From positions 5,084,001 through 5,148,000 of the forward strand of contig NZ_PHUJ01000003.1 of the NCBI RefSeq assembly GCF_002813375.1: a stretch of DNA of 64,000 nucleotides, given 5' to 3'. The stretch's first letter is position 1. Each line of letters begins with the position of its first letter. The position numbers and the translations under genes are program-made. Below the pieces are notes generated by a model. The model saw only the letters and a list, made by a program, of their open reading frames with translations, had not been told where the DNA came from and did not search any database. Origin of the DNA: Pseudonocardia alni. Its GTDB lineage: Bacteria; Actinomycetota; Actinomycetes; Mycobacteriales; Pseudonocardiaceae. Below are positions 39,487 to 47,901 of this stretch, piece after piece.

Positions 39487-40743
39487 ATGACGGCACCGGG
39501 CCGGGCTCGGCAGGAACGGATCTACCGTGAGGGCGTCTCCGGCGCCCGTCCCCGGGTCCCGACCGGTCCCGACGAGCTGGAGCGTCGCGCGCGGCGGGCC
39601 ATGAGCCGGCGCGCCGACGCCTACGTCACCGGCGGCGCGGGCGCCGAGACCACGATGCGCGCCAACCGGGCGGCGTTCGCCCGCCGGGAGATCGTGCCGC
39701 GGGTGCTGCGCGACGTCGGCGAGCGCGACCTGACCGTCGAGCTGTTCGGCCGCACGCTGCCCGCCCCGCTGCTCCTCGCCCCGATCGGCGCGCTGGACCT
39801 GGTCCGGCGGGGCGCCGACCTCGCCGTCGCCCGCGGAGCCGCGGCCGCCGGGGTCCCGATGGTGATCTCCAACCAGGCGGGGACGCCGATGGAGGACATC
39901 GCCGCGGTCGGTGGCCCCACCTGGTTCCAGCTGTACTGGTCCACCTCCGACGAGCTCGTCGACAGCTTCCTGCGCCGCGCCGAGGCCTCCGGCTGCGACG
40001 CCGTGGTCGTCACCCTCGACACGACGATGCTCGGCTGGCGCCCCCGCGACCTCGACCTGGGCCACCTGCCCTTCGCCCGCGGCATCGGGATCGCCCAGTA
40101 CACCTCCGACCCGGTGTTCCGCGGCCTCGTGGAACAGACCCTCGCCGCGCCGTCGGCCGGGGCGCCGCCCAAGGTCACCCCGCAGGCCGTGCGCACCCTG
40201 CTCGAGATCACCCGCAACGCCCCCGGACGGTTCCGGGACAACCTGCGCTCGCCCGTCCCGAGGGCGGCCGTGGAGACCTTCCTGCGGGTCTACTCGCGAC
40301 CGCGGCTGTCCTGGGAGGACCTGGCGACCCTGCGCTCGCGGACCCGGCTTCCGATCCTGCTCAAGGGGGTCCTGCATCCCGACGACGCCCGCCGTGCCGC
40401 CGACGCCGGTGTGGACGGTGTCGTCGTTTCCAACCACGGGGGCCGCCAGATCGACCACGCTGTCGCCTCACTGGACGCGCTGCCCGGTGTCGTCGACGCC
40501 GTCGGCGACGCGCTGCCGGTGCTGCTCGACTCCGGGGTGCGCACCGGGGCCGACGTCGCGACCGCGGTCCGGCTCGGCGCCCGCGCCGTACTGCTGGGGC
40601 GCCCGTTCGTGCACGGGCTCGCCCTGGACGGGGCCCGCGGCGTCGCGCAGGTGCTGCAGAACGTCGTCGCCGAGCTCGACCTGGTCTGCGGGCTGGCGGG
40701 GGCCACCACCCCGGCCGGAATCGAGCTGCGCGAGCGTCCCTGA
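39487..40743 (+). CDS. FMN-dependent alpha-hydroxy-acid oxidase (lactate 2-monooxygenase/oxidase-like)
   Basis: 418 residues, TIM barrel. Conserved sites: LLLAPIGALDLVRRGADLAV, substrate Tyr in FQLYWSTSD, VTLDTTMLGWRPRDL, Lys in LPILLKGVLHPDDARRA, and the catalytic His-Arg in VVVSNHGGRQIDHAVASLDA. The long loop (GIGIAQYTSDPVFRGLVEQT) and overall length are closest to lactate 2-monooxygenase, which forms acetate, CO2 and water; a plain L-lactate dehydrogenase or glycolate-type oxidase is possible. ATG follows GGGGGAGGG. TAGGCT at 39452-39457 is a possible -10. Confidence 0.85.
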   Translation: MTAPGRARQERIYREGVSGARPRVPTGPDELERRARRAMSRRADAYVTGGAGAETTMRANRAAFARREIVPRVLRDVGERDLTVELFGRTLPAPLLLAPIGALDLVRRGADLAVARGAAAAGVPMVISNQAGTPMEDIAAVGGPTWFQLYWSTSDELVDSFLRRAEASGCDAVVVTLDTTMLGWRPRDLDLGHLPFARGIGIAQYTSDPVFRGLVEQTLAAPSAGAPPKVTPQAVRTLLEITRNAPGRFRDNLRSPVPRAAVETFLRVYSRPRLSWEDLATLRSRTRLPILLKGVLHPDDARRAADAGVDGVVVSNHGGRQIDHAVASLDALPGVVDAVGDALPVLLDSGVRTGADVATAVRLGARAVLLGRPFVHGLALDGARGVAQVLQNVVAELDLVCGLAGATTPAGIELRERP

Positions 40744-40804
40744 CGGGGCGCCCGGCGGTGCGGTCCGGCGCGCCCGCCCGCCCGGGTCGTGGCACGGTCG
40801 GAAC

Positions 40805-41212
40805 ATGACGCGCACGACGGCCACCCGCACCCGGCAGGACGTCGCCCGCCTCGCGCTCGGCGCGATGCTGGTGTTCGCCGGGACCTCGCACCTCACCTTC
40901 GCCCGCCGCGAGTTCCGTGCCCAGGTCCCGCCGTGGGTCCCGATGGACACCGACGACGTCGTGCTGCTCTCCGGGGCCGCCGAGATCGCGCTCGGCGCCG
41001 CGCTGGCCGGCCTCCCGAAGGAGCGCCGCCGGGTCGGCGGCCTGGCCGCCGCGTTCTTCACCGCGATCGTCCCCGGCAACGTCTCCCAGTACCGCAACCG
41101 CGTCGACGGGTTCGGTCTCGACACCGACACGAAGCGCGCCGCGCGGCTGGCCGGGCAGCCGCTGCTGGTGGCGTGGGCGCTCTACGCGGGCGGGCTGATC
41201 CCGCGCCGGTGA
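40805..41212 (+). CDS. DoxX-like small membrane protein
   Basis: 135 residues with about four hydrophobic segments (ARLALGAMLVFAGTSHLTF; VLLSGAAEIALGAALAGLP; LLVAWALYAGGLI) in the DoxX/SURF4-like arrangement; SHLTFARREFRAQVPPWVP is the characteristic loop. Function unknown. ATG at 40805; CACGGT 6 nt before it suggests a leaderless start. Confidence 0.75.
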   Translation: MTRTTATRTRQDVARLALGAMLVFAGTSHLTFARREFRAQVPPWVPMDTDDVVLLSGAAEIALGAALAGLPKERRRVGGLAAAFFTAIVPGNVSQYRNRVDGFGLDTDTKRAARLAGQPLLVAWALYAGGLIPRR

Positions 41213-41254
41213 GCCGGTGCCGGTCCGTCGCCGGTCGACCGTCACGATCACCGG

Positions 41255-41626
41255 ATGGACGCGATGGTGCGGATCGGGCTCGTCGAGCTCGCTCTCGGTG
41301 CGATGCTGGGCTGGGCGGTGGTCGTGTCGGTGACCCGCCCCGACGCGTGGCGGCGGATCGGGATCGTGGAGCCGCGCCGGCTGCTGCAGGCGCATCTCGA
41401 CGTCGTGTTGATGGGGCTGATCCTGGTCGCCGTCGGGCTGGCCGCGCCGGAGCTGCCGGGCTGGCTCGTGGCCGTACTGGTGTTCGGGACCTGGGTCAAC
41501 CCGGCGCTGTTCCTGCCGATGGCCTGGAGACCGGACGTCGTCCGGCACCCGGTCTTCCGCGTCGTCAGCGGACTGTCCTTCGTCGCGACCAGCGGCGGAC
41601 TGGTGCTGGCCGCGATCCTCGGCTGA
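41255..41626 (+). CDS. Four-helix membrane protein, unknown (habB-like at best)
   Basis: 123 residues, nearly all membrane: VRIGLVELALGAMLGWAVVV, LDVVLMGLILVAVGLAAP, GWLVAVLVFGTWVNPALFLP, FVATSGGLVLAAILG. The phrase RLLQAHLDVVLMGLILVAVG recalls the hydroxylaminobenzene mutase/HabB-type fold, but the match is too weak to assign. ATG at 41255 is 6 nt after CACGAT (41243-41248), again leaderless-looking. Confidence 0.6.
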   Translation: MDAMVRIGLVELALGAMLGWAVVVSVTRPDAWRRIGIVEPRRLLQAHLDVVLMGLILVAVGLAAPELPGWLVAVLVFGTWVNPALFLPMAWRPDVVRHPVFRVVSGLSFVATSGGLVLAAILG

Positions 41627-41772
41627 GCGCGCCGGGGGCCCGGAAAAACGGGCGAACGGGACGCCCGACGCGACGCGCCGGTACCCGATCGCACGTCGCG
41701 TGTAGCACGGCGGGCTCCGGTACGGCTAATGTCCACCCCGTAGGAACCGGCAAGACGCGAGGAGACATCCGG

Positions 41773-41976
41773 ATGCCACAGGGAACCGTCAAGTGGTTCA
41801 ACGCGGAGAAGGGGTACGGGTTCATCACGCCGGACGGAGGCGGGCAGGACCTGTTCGTCCACTTCAGCGCGATCCAGTCCTCCGGATACCGCAGCCTCGA
41901 CGAGGGGCAGACCGTGACCTTCGAGGTCACCCAGGGTCAGAAGGGTCCGCAGGCGGACCAGGTCGTTCCCACCTGA
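41773..41976 (+). CDS. cspA: Cold shock protein CspA family
   Basis: 67-residue OB-fold RNA chaperone. RNP1 KGYGFITP and RNP2 LFVHFSAIQ are intact, start MPQGTVKWFNAEKG as in actinobacterial CspA. Ribosome binding site GAGGAGA 6 nt upstream; TAATGT at 41727-41732 is the likely -10, leaving a leader of about 35 nt, much shorter than the E. coli cspA thermosensor leader. Confidence 0.95.
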   Translation: MPQGTVKWFNAEKGYGFITPDGGGQDLFVHFSAIQSSGYRSLDEGQTVTFEVTQGQKGPQADQVVPT

Positions 41977-41993
41977 CCGCCTGATCCGACGCC

Positions 41994-42030
41994 GACGCCC
42001 GGGGTGCTCACGCGAAGCACCCCGGGCGTC
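41994..42030. terminator. Bidirectional terminator after cspA
   Basis: GACGCCCGGGGTGCT (41994-42008) and AGCACCCCGGGCGTC (42016-42030): perfect 15-bp stem, 7-nt loop; shared with the convergent TetR gene. Confidence 0.9.
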
Positions 42031-42043
42031 GTCGTGTCGGGGG

Positions 42044-42691
42044 TCAGGACGCCAGACGGGTCTCCAGCCCGGCGACGACCAGCTCGACGCGGCTCAGCGT
42101 CCAGCTGCGCGGCGGGTCGTCGATCCGGTCGCGGAACACCGCCCGGATCTGGGCGTCGAACGGCTCGGCCGACTCCAGCACCTGGTCGCGCCGACGCGCG
42201 TCCCCGGTGCCGGAGGAGCTGGCAGTCAGCCACGGCTGCATTCCCATGTGGATGGCGGTCGAGGCGCCCAGCGCCGCGTCCTCGGCGGTGAAGCCCGCCT
42301 CCAGCAGCCGGTCGGTCAGTCGCCGGAACGCCGACATCATCGCGTCGGGTGACTCCGGCAGCCGCACCATCGCGGGGGCGAGGCCTGGGTGCTCGGCCAT
42401 CACGTCGAACGTCGCCGCCGCGAACGCCAGCATCTGCTCCTGCCACCGGCCCTCGTCGGTCGCGGGGAAGACGTCGTCGGTCACCACGTCGTCCACCAGC
42501 GCGGCGACGAGCGCCTCCAGGCTGGGGAAGTGGCGGTAGAACGTGGAGTACTTCACGCCGACCCGGGCGGTCACCGCGCCGACCGTCAGGTCGGAGAAGC
42601 CGAGCTCGCGCGCAGCGGCCAGCAGTGTCGCGCGGTCGGTCAGTGGCGGACGGCCGGTGCGCCGTGCCGGTCTGCTCTCGGTCTCGGTCAC
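42044..42691 (-). CDS. TetR-family transcriptional regulator
   Basis: 215 residues. RATLLAAARELGFSDLTVGA, then VTARVGVKYSTFYRHFPSLE as the recognition helix, then a TetR C-terminal domain with LPESPDAMMSAFRRLTDRLL. No obvious target gene beside it: its neighbours are convergent cspA and a co-directional hydrolase ending 160 nt upstream. Leaderless: TAGCAT on the minus strand (42698-42703), 6 nt, GTG at 42691. Confidence 0.85.
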   Translation of the reverse strand: MTETESRPARRTGRPPLTDRATLLAAARELGFSDLTVGAVTARVGVKYSTFYRHFPSLEALVAALVDDVVTDDVFPATDEGRWQEQMLAFAAATFDVMAEHPGLAPAMVRLPESPDAMMSAFRRLTDRLLEAGFTAEDAALGASTAIHMGMQPWLTASSSGTGDARRRDQVLESAEPFDAQIRAVFRDRIDDPPRSWTLSRVELVVAGLETRLAS

Positions 42692-42851
42692 GCCCGCATG
42701 CTACTGCCCGTGCCCACGTCCGGGACAGGCTAGTCGCGGTTGGTCTGACGACTACCTGTGACCTGGCCCATCTCTGGTTCGTTGAGCGGTCGTTCGTTCG
42801 GCCGGACGGCCGTGCGGTGGTCTCGCAAAGCGGATCGATCACGACGGAGTG

Positions 42852-44468
42852 TCACGGCGGAACGGATGCTCCGGCGACGATCCGGCCCAGGGTGCGCAGG
42901 CTCGGCGAGCCGGGGTCCCAGTAGCCGCCGTGCGCGGCGGCGAACGCGGACTCGTCGTTCGGGGTGGCCGGGTCGTCCGGGCGCGGGAGCGCCGACCCGG
43001 GGGCCGAGTCGAACACCCGTGCACCGAACCCCGGTGCCGCCGGGTCCGGGCCGTGCAGGAGCCCGGTCGGGGCGAGACCGCGCGAGGTCGCGAAGACCTC
43101 GACCCCGGGCACCCGGCCGATCGGGTCGTGCCGCGCGGTCGTCGCCCAGACGTGCCCGGGTGCGCTGCCGAGCTCGGAGGCGTGCCCCGTGCCCGTCCCG
43201 GGGCTGCCGACGAACACGACGTCGTCGGCGGCGAGGCCGCCGCCCCGGGCGGCGTTCCCGAGCACCGTCGAGCCGTAGGAGTGCCCGACGACGGTCAGGT
43301 GCACCGGTCCGGCGTGCCCGGCCCGCAGGCCGTCCTGGAAGGACCGCAGGTCCCCGGCGGCGGCGCGGGCGGCAGCGGGGTCCGCCGCCGCGAGCAGGTC
43401 CGGGGGAGCGTCGTAGCCGGTCCACAGGACCGCGGCGACGGCACCGCCCGGCGCGGCCGCCCGGGCGGCGGCGCGGGTCGCCTCGACCCGGGCCAGGTCA
43501 CCGGGCACCGTGCCCCAGCCCGCGGTCGTCCCCGGGACGTGGGTGAGCACGTGCGCGGCGCGGTCCGGATCGCCGACGGCGAGCACGAGCCGCCCGCCGG
43601 TGGTCCCGCGCTCCAGGCGGAGCAGGTACGCGTCGCCGGCGTCCAGGCGTCGACGGGTGGTCTCCAGTCCGGCCGAGGCCCGCCGGGCGCGGTCCGCGCC
43701 CGCGGTGTCCCCGGCCCGGTCCAGCAGCGCCGCCCGGGCCCGCAGCCGGGACAGCTCGGCGTCGAGCAGGACCCGGTTCGCCCGATCCCGGTCGGCGACC
43801 GGCACACCGTCCAGCCCGCCGACGAGCCCGGGCCGGGTGTGCAGCAGCTGCTCCCGGTCGGCCCCGGGCAGCCCGGTCCACCAGGACCGCACGGCGCCGC
43901 CGTCCGCACCGGCGGGCGGCGCCGCGGCGGACGCGACCGGGCGGGACACCGCCGCGGGGGCGGGGCGGAGCGCGTCGAGCGCGGCGGCCGTGGCGCGGTC
44001 GGACCGGGCGGCGGCGCCGACGGCGTCGGCGACCGCGGTGGACAGGCGGACCAGGTCCGCTCCGAAGCGGGCGACCATCGCCGGCAGTCGCCACACACCC
44101 GGCGGCTGCGCGCCGAGGCCGGCGCACAGCGTGCCGCGCTCGAGGTCGACGACGAACTGCGGGTGCACCGCCAGTGCGGCGACGACGAGCCGGCGCTGGG
44201 CGTCGAGCACCTCACCGGCGTGGGTGCCCAACACCTGCGCGGCCCGGGACGCGGTACCCGCGTCGGCACGCAGCCTGCGCACCTGCTCGGCGCGGGCGAG
44301 CGCGGCCGCGTCGGCGTCGGCCCCGCTCCACGACCCCGGTGCGCAGCGGTCCAGCTCGGCCGCGCGGTCGGACAGGGCCCGGGACACCCCGTCCCAGGTG
44401 CCGGCGCGGCGCAGCCACGCGCCGGGGTCGGCGGTCACGAGGTCGCCCAGCGCGGGCCCGGCGCTCAC
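42852..44468 (-). CDS. DUF1023 alpha/beta hydrolase with helical N-terminus
   Basis: 538 residues. The first ~230 residues are Ala-rich helices (AGTASRAAQVLGTHAGEVL and similar), as in actinobacterial proteins with a WXG100/EspC-like front. From about residue 300 comes the DUF1023 hydrolase: LRLERGTTGGRLVLAVGDPD, the nucleophile motif VVGHSYGSTVLG, VFVGSPGTGTGHA and a His in TARHDPIGRVPG. Ser-Asp-His residues are present, so an active lipase/esterase-type enzyme is likely. GTG start overlaps the stop of the EspC-like gene by 4 nt. No ESX core gene is in the window. Confidence 0.8.
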   Translation of the reverse strand: MSAGPALGDLVTADPGAWLRRAGTWDGVSRALSDRAAELDRCAPGSWSGADADAAALARAEQVRRLRADAGTASRAAQVLGTHAGEVLDAQRRLVVAALAVHPQFVVDLERGTLCAGLGAQPPGVWRLPAMVARFGADLVRLSTAVADAVGAAARSDRATAAALDALRPAPAAVSRPVASAAAPPAGADGGAVRSWWTGLPGADREQLLHTRPGLVGGLDGVPVADRDRANRVLLDAELSRLRARAALLDRAGDTAGADRARRASAGLETTRRRLDAGDAYLLRLERGTTGGRLVLAVGDPDRAAHVLTHVPGTTAGWGTVPGDLARVEATRAAARAAAPGGAVAAVLWTGYDAPPDLLAAADPAAARAAAGDLRSFQDGLRAGHAGPVHLTVVGHSYGSTVLGNAARGGGLAADDVVFVGSPGTGTGHASELGSAPGHVWATTARHDPIGRVPGVEVFATSRGLAPTGLLHGPDPAAPGFGARVFDSAPGSALPRPDDPATPNDESAFAAAHGGYWDPGSPSLRTLGRIVAGASVPP

Positions 44469-44824
44469 GAGGCGCGTCCGGCGAACGCCACCGCGGCGTC
44501 GTCGTCGGCGGCGCGCCAGGCCGCGGCGGCCGCGCGCAGGGCCGACGCCGTCGACGCGGTGTGCCCCGCGTGCTCCCGGACGGCCCGCACCATCGCGTCC
44601 TCCCAGGCCGCGGCGGCCGTCCCGGCCGCGAAGCCGGGCACCGGCACGGCGGGGCCGACGAGCGCCGCGTCCCCGGTGAGGCCCTCGGCGACGCGGTCGA
44701 GCGCCGTCGCGGCGCCGTCGAGACCGTCCGGGTCGGAGTGCGCCGTCCCGTCCGACGACGGGCGCGGTCCGGGGCGGGGCCCGCCACTCGTCCACGGCGT
44801 CCCCGGTCGGTCTCGGTCGTGCAC
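44465..44824 (-). CDS. EspC/WXG100-like small protein, partner of DUF1023 hydrolase
   Basis: 119 residues; Pro/Gly-rich first 40, then an Ala-rich helical hairpin (DGAATALDRVAEGLTGDAAL; DAMVRAVREHAGHTASTASA; RAAAAAWRAADDDAAVAF) resembling the ESX-1 EspC (DUF2580) family, which often sits before DUF1023 hydrolases and may guide secretion. GTG at 44824 has GGAGGT 7 nt upstream; the longer frame from 45061 overlaps a divergent gene. Confidence 0.6.
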   Translation of the reverse strand: MHDRDRPGTPWTSGGPRPGPRPSSDGTAHSDPDGLDGAATALDRVAEGLTGDAALVGPAVPVPGFAAGTAAAAWEDAMVRAVREHAGHTASTASALRAAAAAWRAADDDAAVAFAGRAS

Positions 44825-45026
44825 CGCGGCACCTCCGTCGTCGGTGGCGGGCCCGCCCGGCCCGCCCGCGTCGGGAGGAGTGTGCGTGCCGCGCGCCCCC
44901 GGCACGGGCGTTCCGGGGAAACCGGCACGGGGCTCGCGATCATGACCGGTCGCCGTGAGACCATCTGCGCCGGTCGGGAGCAGCGGGCCGGGTCCCGAGC
45001 GGCGCCCGGTCGGGGAGAGGAGCGTC

Positions 45027-45491
45027 GTGGTCGGCGTCCAGCGGGTGATGACGGTGTCCACCCCTGCGGAGACGGTGCTCGGTTACCTGGCCGACCACGG
45101 GCACAGCGAGATCTGGGACCCCACCGTGCGCTCCAGCACCCGCTCCGACGGCGGCGGCCCGGTCGCGGTCGGCGCCGCCTGGCACACGGTGTCGGTGTGG
45201 GGCGGACGGGAGAGCGAGCTCGACCACACGCTGCGGGAGCTGACGGCCGGTCGGGTCGTGTTCGTCGGGGAGAACCCGACGGTCACCGCGACCGAGGAGA
45301 TCGTCGTCGAGCCGGCCGAGGGTGGGGGGAGCGTCGTGAGCTTCCACGCCCGGGTACGGCTCAAGGGTCTGCTGAAGCTGGCGGCGCCGTTCCTGCGGCG
45401 CGAGTTCGAGCGGCACGGCGACGAGCTGGAGCGCACCCTGCCGCCGGTGCTGGAACGCCTGCAGGGGCCCGCGCCGGCCCCGCCGCCGTAG
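45027..45491 (+). CDS. SRPBCC-family protein (polyketide cyclase/lipid-binding fold)
   Basis: 154 residues, START-like helix-grip fold: TVSTPAETVLGYLADHGHSE, WDPTVRSSTRSDGGGPVAVG, VWGGRESELDHTLRELTAGR, SVVSFHARVRLKGLLKLAAP and a long C-terminal helix LRREFERHGDELERTLPPVL. Ligand unknown. GTG at 45027 preceded by GAGAGGAG. It is convergent with the IclR gene, 9 nt apart. Confidence 0.8.
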   Translation: MVGVQRVMTVSTPAETVLGYLADHGHSEIWDPTVRSSTRSDGGGPVAVGAAWHTVSVWGGRESELDHTLRELTAGRVVFVGENPTVTATEEIVVEPAEGGGSVVSFHARVRLKGLLKLAAPFLRREFERHGDELERTLPPVLERLQGPAPAPPP

Positions 45492-45500
45492 GCCCGCGGC

Positions 45501-46262
45501 TCAGCGGTCGCGCCAGAACCCCATGCGACGGCTGATCTCACGCCCCGCGGCGACGACCTCCGGGGTGATCCGCTCGATCCGCTCGGCGGAGAGCCGGTAG
45601 GCGGGCCCGGACACGGAGAGCGCGGCCACCACCGCACCGCCGTGGTCCACCACCGGCGCGGCGACGGCGTTGAGGCCGGTCTCCAGCTCCTCCAGCGACC
45701 ACGCGTACCCGTGCCGGCGGACCCGGCGCAGCTCCTCCACGAGCGTGTCGCGGCCCTGCTCCGGCACGGTGTCCGGCATCGTTCCCGGGTCGTCGAGGAC
45801 GACCGAGGCGAGCAGCACCTTGCCGCTGGAGGTGTTGTGCATCGGGGTGATCCGGCCGAGCCAGTTGAACGTGGTGACCATCGACGGGCCGCGGGCCTGG
45901 TCGACGTTGACCGCCCACCCGCGGTCGGGGATGGCGATGTTGACGGTCTCGCCGAGCCGCTCCGCGAGCGTCTCGCAGACCGGATGGCCCTGGGTGGTGA
46001 CCTCCAGGCGCTCGGCGACACGGCCGGCGAGCGGGATCAGCCCGAACCCGAGGCGGTACTTGCCGCGGTCGGCGATCTGCTCGACCAGGCCGCGCTCCTC
46101 CAGCGCCCCGAGCAGCCGGAAGGCGGTCGACTTGTGGACGTCGAGCGAGGCCGCGAGCTCGCTGACCCCCGCCTCGCTGCGGTCGGCCAGCAGGGTCAGC
46201 AGGGTGATGGCCCGGTCGACCGACTGCACCCCGGGCTCCCGTCCGCGCACCGTGTTGCTCAT
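45501..46262 (-). CDS. IclR-family regulator of the dehydrogenase-permease operon
   Basis: 253 residues. N-terminal winged helix (ITLLTLLADRSEAGVSELAA, then LDVHKSTAFRLLGALEERGL) and a GAF-like effector domain (GLIPLAGRVAERLEVTTQGH; DTLVEELRRVRRHGYAWSLE; VSGPAYRLSAERIERITPEV). Divergent from the aldehyde dehydrogenase gene. It is leaderless (TAGGGT, 6 nt, ATG), and a GTTGC-N7-GCAAC palindrome covers that promoter and its start codon, pointing to autoregulation. Confidence 0.88.
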   Translation of the reverse strand: MSNTVRGREPGVQSVDRAITLLTLLADRSEAGVSELAASLDVHKSTAFRLLGALEERGLVEQIADRGKYRLGFGLIPLAGRVAERLEVTTQGHPVCETLAERLGETVNIAIPDRGWAVNVDQARGPSMVTTFNWLGRITPMHNTSSGKVLLASVVLDDPGTMPDTVPEQGRDTLVEELRRVRRHGYAWSLEELETGLNAVAAPVVDHGGAVVAALSVSGPAYRLSAERIERITPEVVAAGREISRRMGFWRDR

Positions 46263-46274
46263 TGCGCAACCCTA
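46254..46274. promoter_or_regulatory. IclR promoter and operator overlap
   Basis: GTTGC-TCATTGC-GCAAC (46254-46270) spans the iclR ATG (46260-46262); the minus-strand -10 TAGGGT occupies 46269-46274. An occupied palindrome would block both promoter melting and the first codons. Confidence 0.5.
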
Positions 46275-46389
46275 ACCCGGCATTCCGTACGTTGCCACGT
46301 GGGGCGGCTGGAAGGCGTGACCGTGTCCCTGCACACGGGTGTCCGGCCCGGGTTTGCACACCGACCGGTTCCCGGTGAAAGCTCGCGCC

Positions 46390-47859
46390 GTGCCGAGCCT
46401 CTACATCGACGGAAGCTGGACCACCGGGTCCGCCGGGACCGCCCCGGTGATCAACCCCTACGACGCCTCGACGGTCACCGAGGTCGACCAGGCCGGACCC
46501 GACGACGTCGACCGTGCCGTCGCCGCCGCGCGCCGTGCCTTCGACGACGGACCGTGGCGGCGGACCACGACCGGCGAGCGCGGTGCGCTCCTCGGGCGGA
46601 TCTCCGACCTGCTGGTGCGGGACCGGGAGAAGATCGCCCGGCTGGAGACCCTCGACACCGGCAAGACGATCGCGGAGGGCCGCCAGGACGTCGACGACGT
46701 CACCGCCGTCTTCCGCTACTACGCCGGGCTCGCCGACAAGGACGCCGGCCGGATCGTCGACACCGGCAACCCGGCCGTGGTGTCGCGGATCGTGCACGAG
46801 CCGGTCGGTGTCTGCGCGCTGATCACCCCGTGGAACTACCCGCTGCTGCAGCTGTCCTGGAAGGTCGCCCCGGCGATCGCCGCCGGCAACACGATGGTGA
46901 TCAAGCCCAGCGAGGTCACCCCGCTGACCTCGATCGTGCTGGTGGAGCTGTGCGAGGAGATCGGGGTCCCGCCCGGCGTGGTGAACATCGTGCTCGGCGA
47001 CGGGCCGTCGGTCGGCGCCCCGCTGACCGAGCACCCGGACGTGGACATGGTCAGCTTCACCGGCGGCCTGTCCACCGGCCAGAAGATCATCCGGGCGTCG
47101 GCCGAGACGGTGAAGCGCACCGCCGTCGAGCTGGGCGGGAAGAACCCGAACATCGTCTTCGCCGACACCGACTTCGAGCTCGCCGTCGACTACGTGATGC
47201 TCGCGGTGTTCCTGCACTCCGGCCAGGTCTGCTCCGCGGGGGCCCGGCTGATCATCGAGGACTCGGTCGCCGACGCGGTCGTGGACGAGGTGGTGCGCCG
47301 CGCGCAGCGGATCCGGCTCGGCAACGGTCTCACCGACGGCGTCGAGGTCGGCCCGCTGGTCTCCGCCGCGCACCTGGCCAAGATCGAGGACTTCGTCGCG
47401 GCCGCCCGCGCCGAGGGCGCCACGATCCGCTGCGGCGGCGCCCGCCCGGACGACCCGGACCTCGGGAAGGGCTACTTCTACCTGCCGACGGTGATCACCG
47501 ACCTCGCGCCGGACTCGCGGCTGATCCGTGAGGAGACCTTCGGCCCGCTGCTGACCGTCGAGCGGTTCACCACCGAGGAGGAGGCCGTCCGCCTGGGCAA
47601 CGACACCGAGTACGGGCTGGCCGGTGCGGTGTTCACCGCCGACATGGGCCGCGCCCACCGGGTCGCGTCCGCGCTGCGCCACGGCACCGTCTGGATCAAC
47701 GACTTCCACCCGTACTTCCCGGGCGCGGAGTGGGGCGGCATGGGCCGCTCCGGCAACGGCCGCGAGCTGGGCCCGACCGGGCTGGCCGAGTACCAGGAGA
47801 TCAAGCACGTGTGGACCAACACCGCTCCGCAGCCCCAGGGATGGTTCTCGGGCCGCTGA
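46390..47859 (+). CDS. Aldehyde dehydrogenase, betaine-aldehyde dehydrogenase type
   Basis: 489 residues from the GTG at 46390 (in-frame GTGs at 46339 and 46375 add a short unlikely extension). NAD-dependent ALDH: CALITPWNYPLLQLSWKVAP, AGNTMVIKPSEVTPLTS, VSFTGGLSTGQKIIRAS, the general base in VELGGKNPNIVFADTD and the catalytic Cys in HSGQVCSAGARLIIE, closing with NDFHPYFPGAEWGGMGRSGN. The NDFHPYFPxAEWGGxxxSG ending is the glycine-betaine-aldehyde dehydrogenase (GbsA-like) signature. With the GMC enzyme downstream it could complete choline to glycine betaine. No ribosome binding site is evident. Confidence 0.87.
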   Translation: MPSLYIDGSWTTGSAGTAPVINPYDASTVTEVDQAGPDDVDRAVAAARRAFDDGPWRRTTTGERGALLGRISDLLVRDREKIARLETLDTGKTIAEGRQDVDDVTAVFRYYAGLADKDAGRIVDTGNPAVVSRIVHEPVGVCALITPWNYPLLQLSWKVAPAIAAGNTMVIKPSEVTPLTSIVLVELCEEIGVPPGVVNIVLGDGPSVGAPLTEHPDVDMVSFTGGLSTGQKIIRASAETVKRTAVELGGKNPNIVFADTDFELAVDYVMLAVFLHSGQVCSAGARLIIEDSVADAVVDEVVRRAQRIRLGNGLTDGVEVGPLVSAAHLAKIEDFVAAARAEGATIRCGGARPDDPDLGKGYFYLPTVITDLAPDSRLIREETFGPLLTVERFTTEEEAVRLGNDTEYGLAGAVFTADMGRAHRVASALRHGTVWINDFHPYFPGAEWGGMGRSGNGRELGPTGLAEYQEIKHVWTNTAPQPQGWFSGR

Positions 47860-47901
47860 GGCCGCCATGATGACGCGACGCAACGGCCCAGGAGGTCCAC
47901 G

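Noticed and set aside
42849..44945. A 698-codon plus-strand frame opposite the DUF1023 hydrolase
   Set aside because: Repetitive Arg/Gly/Pro translation with no motif; the minus-strand frame has GHSYG and the hydrolase layout.
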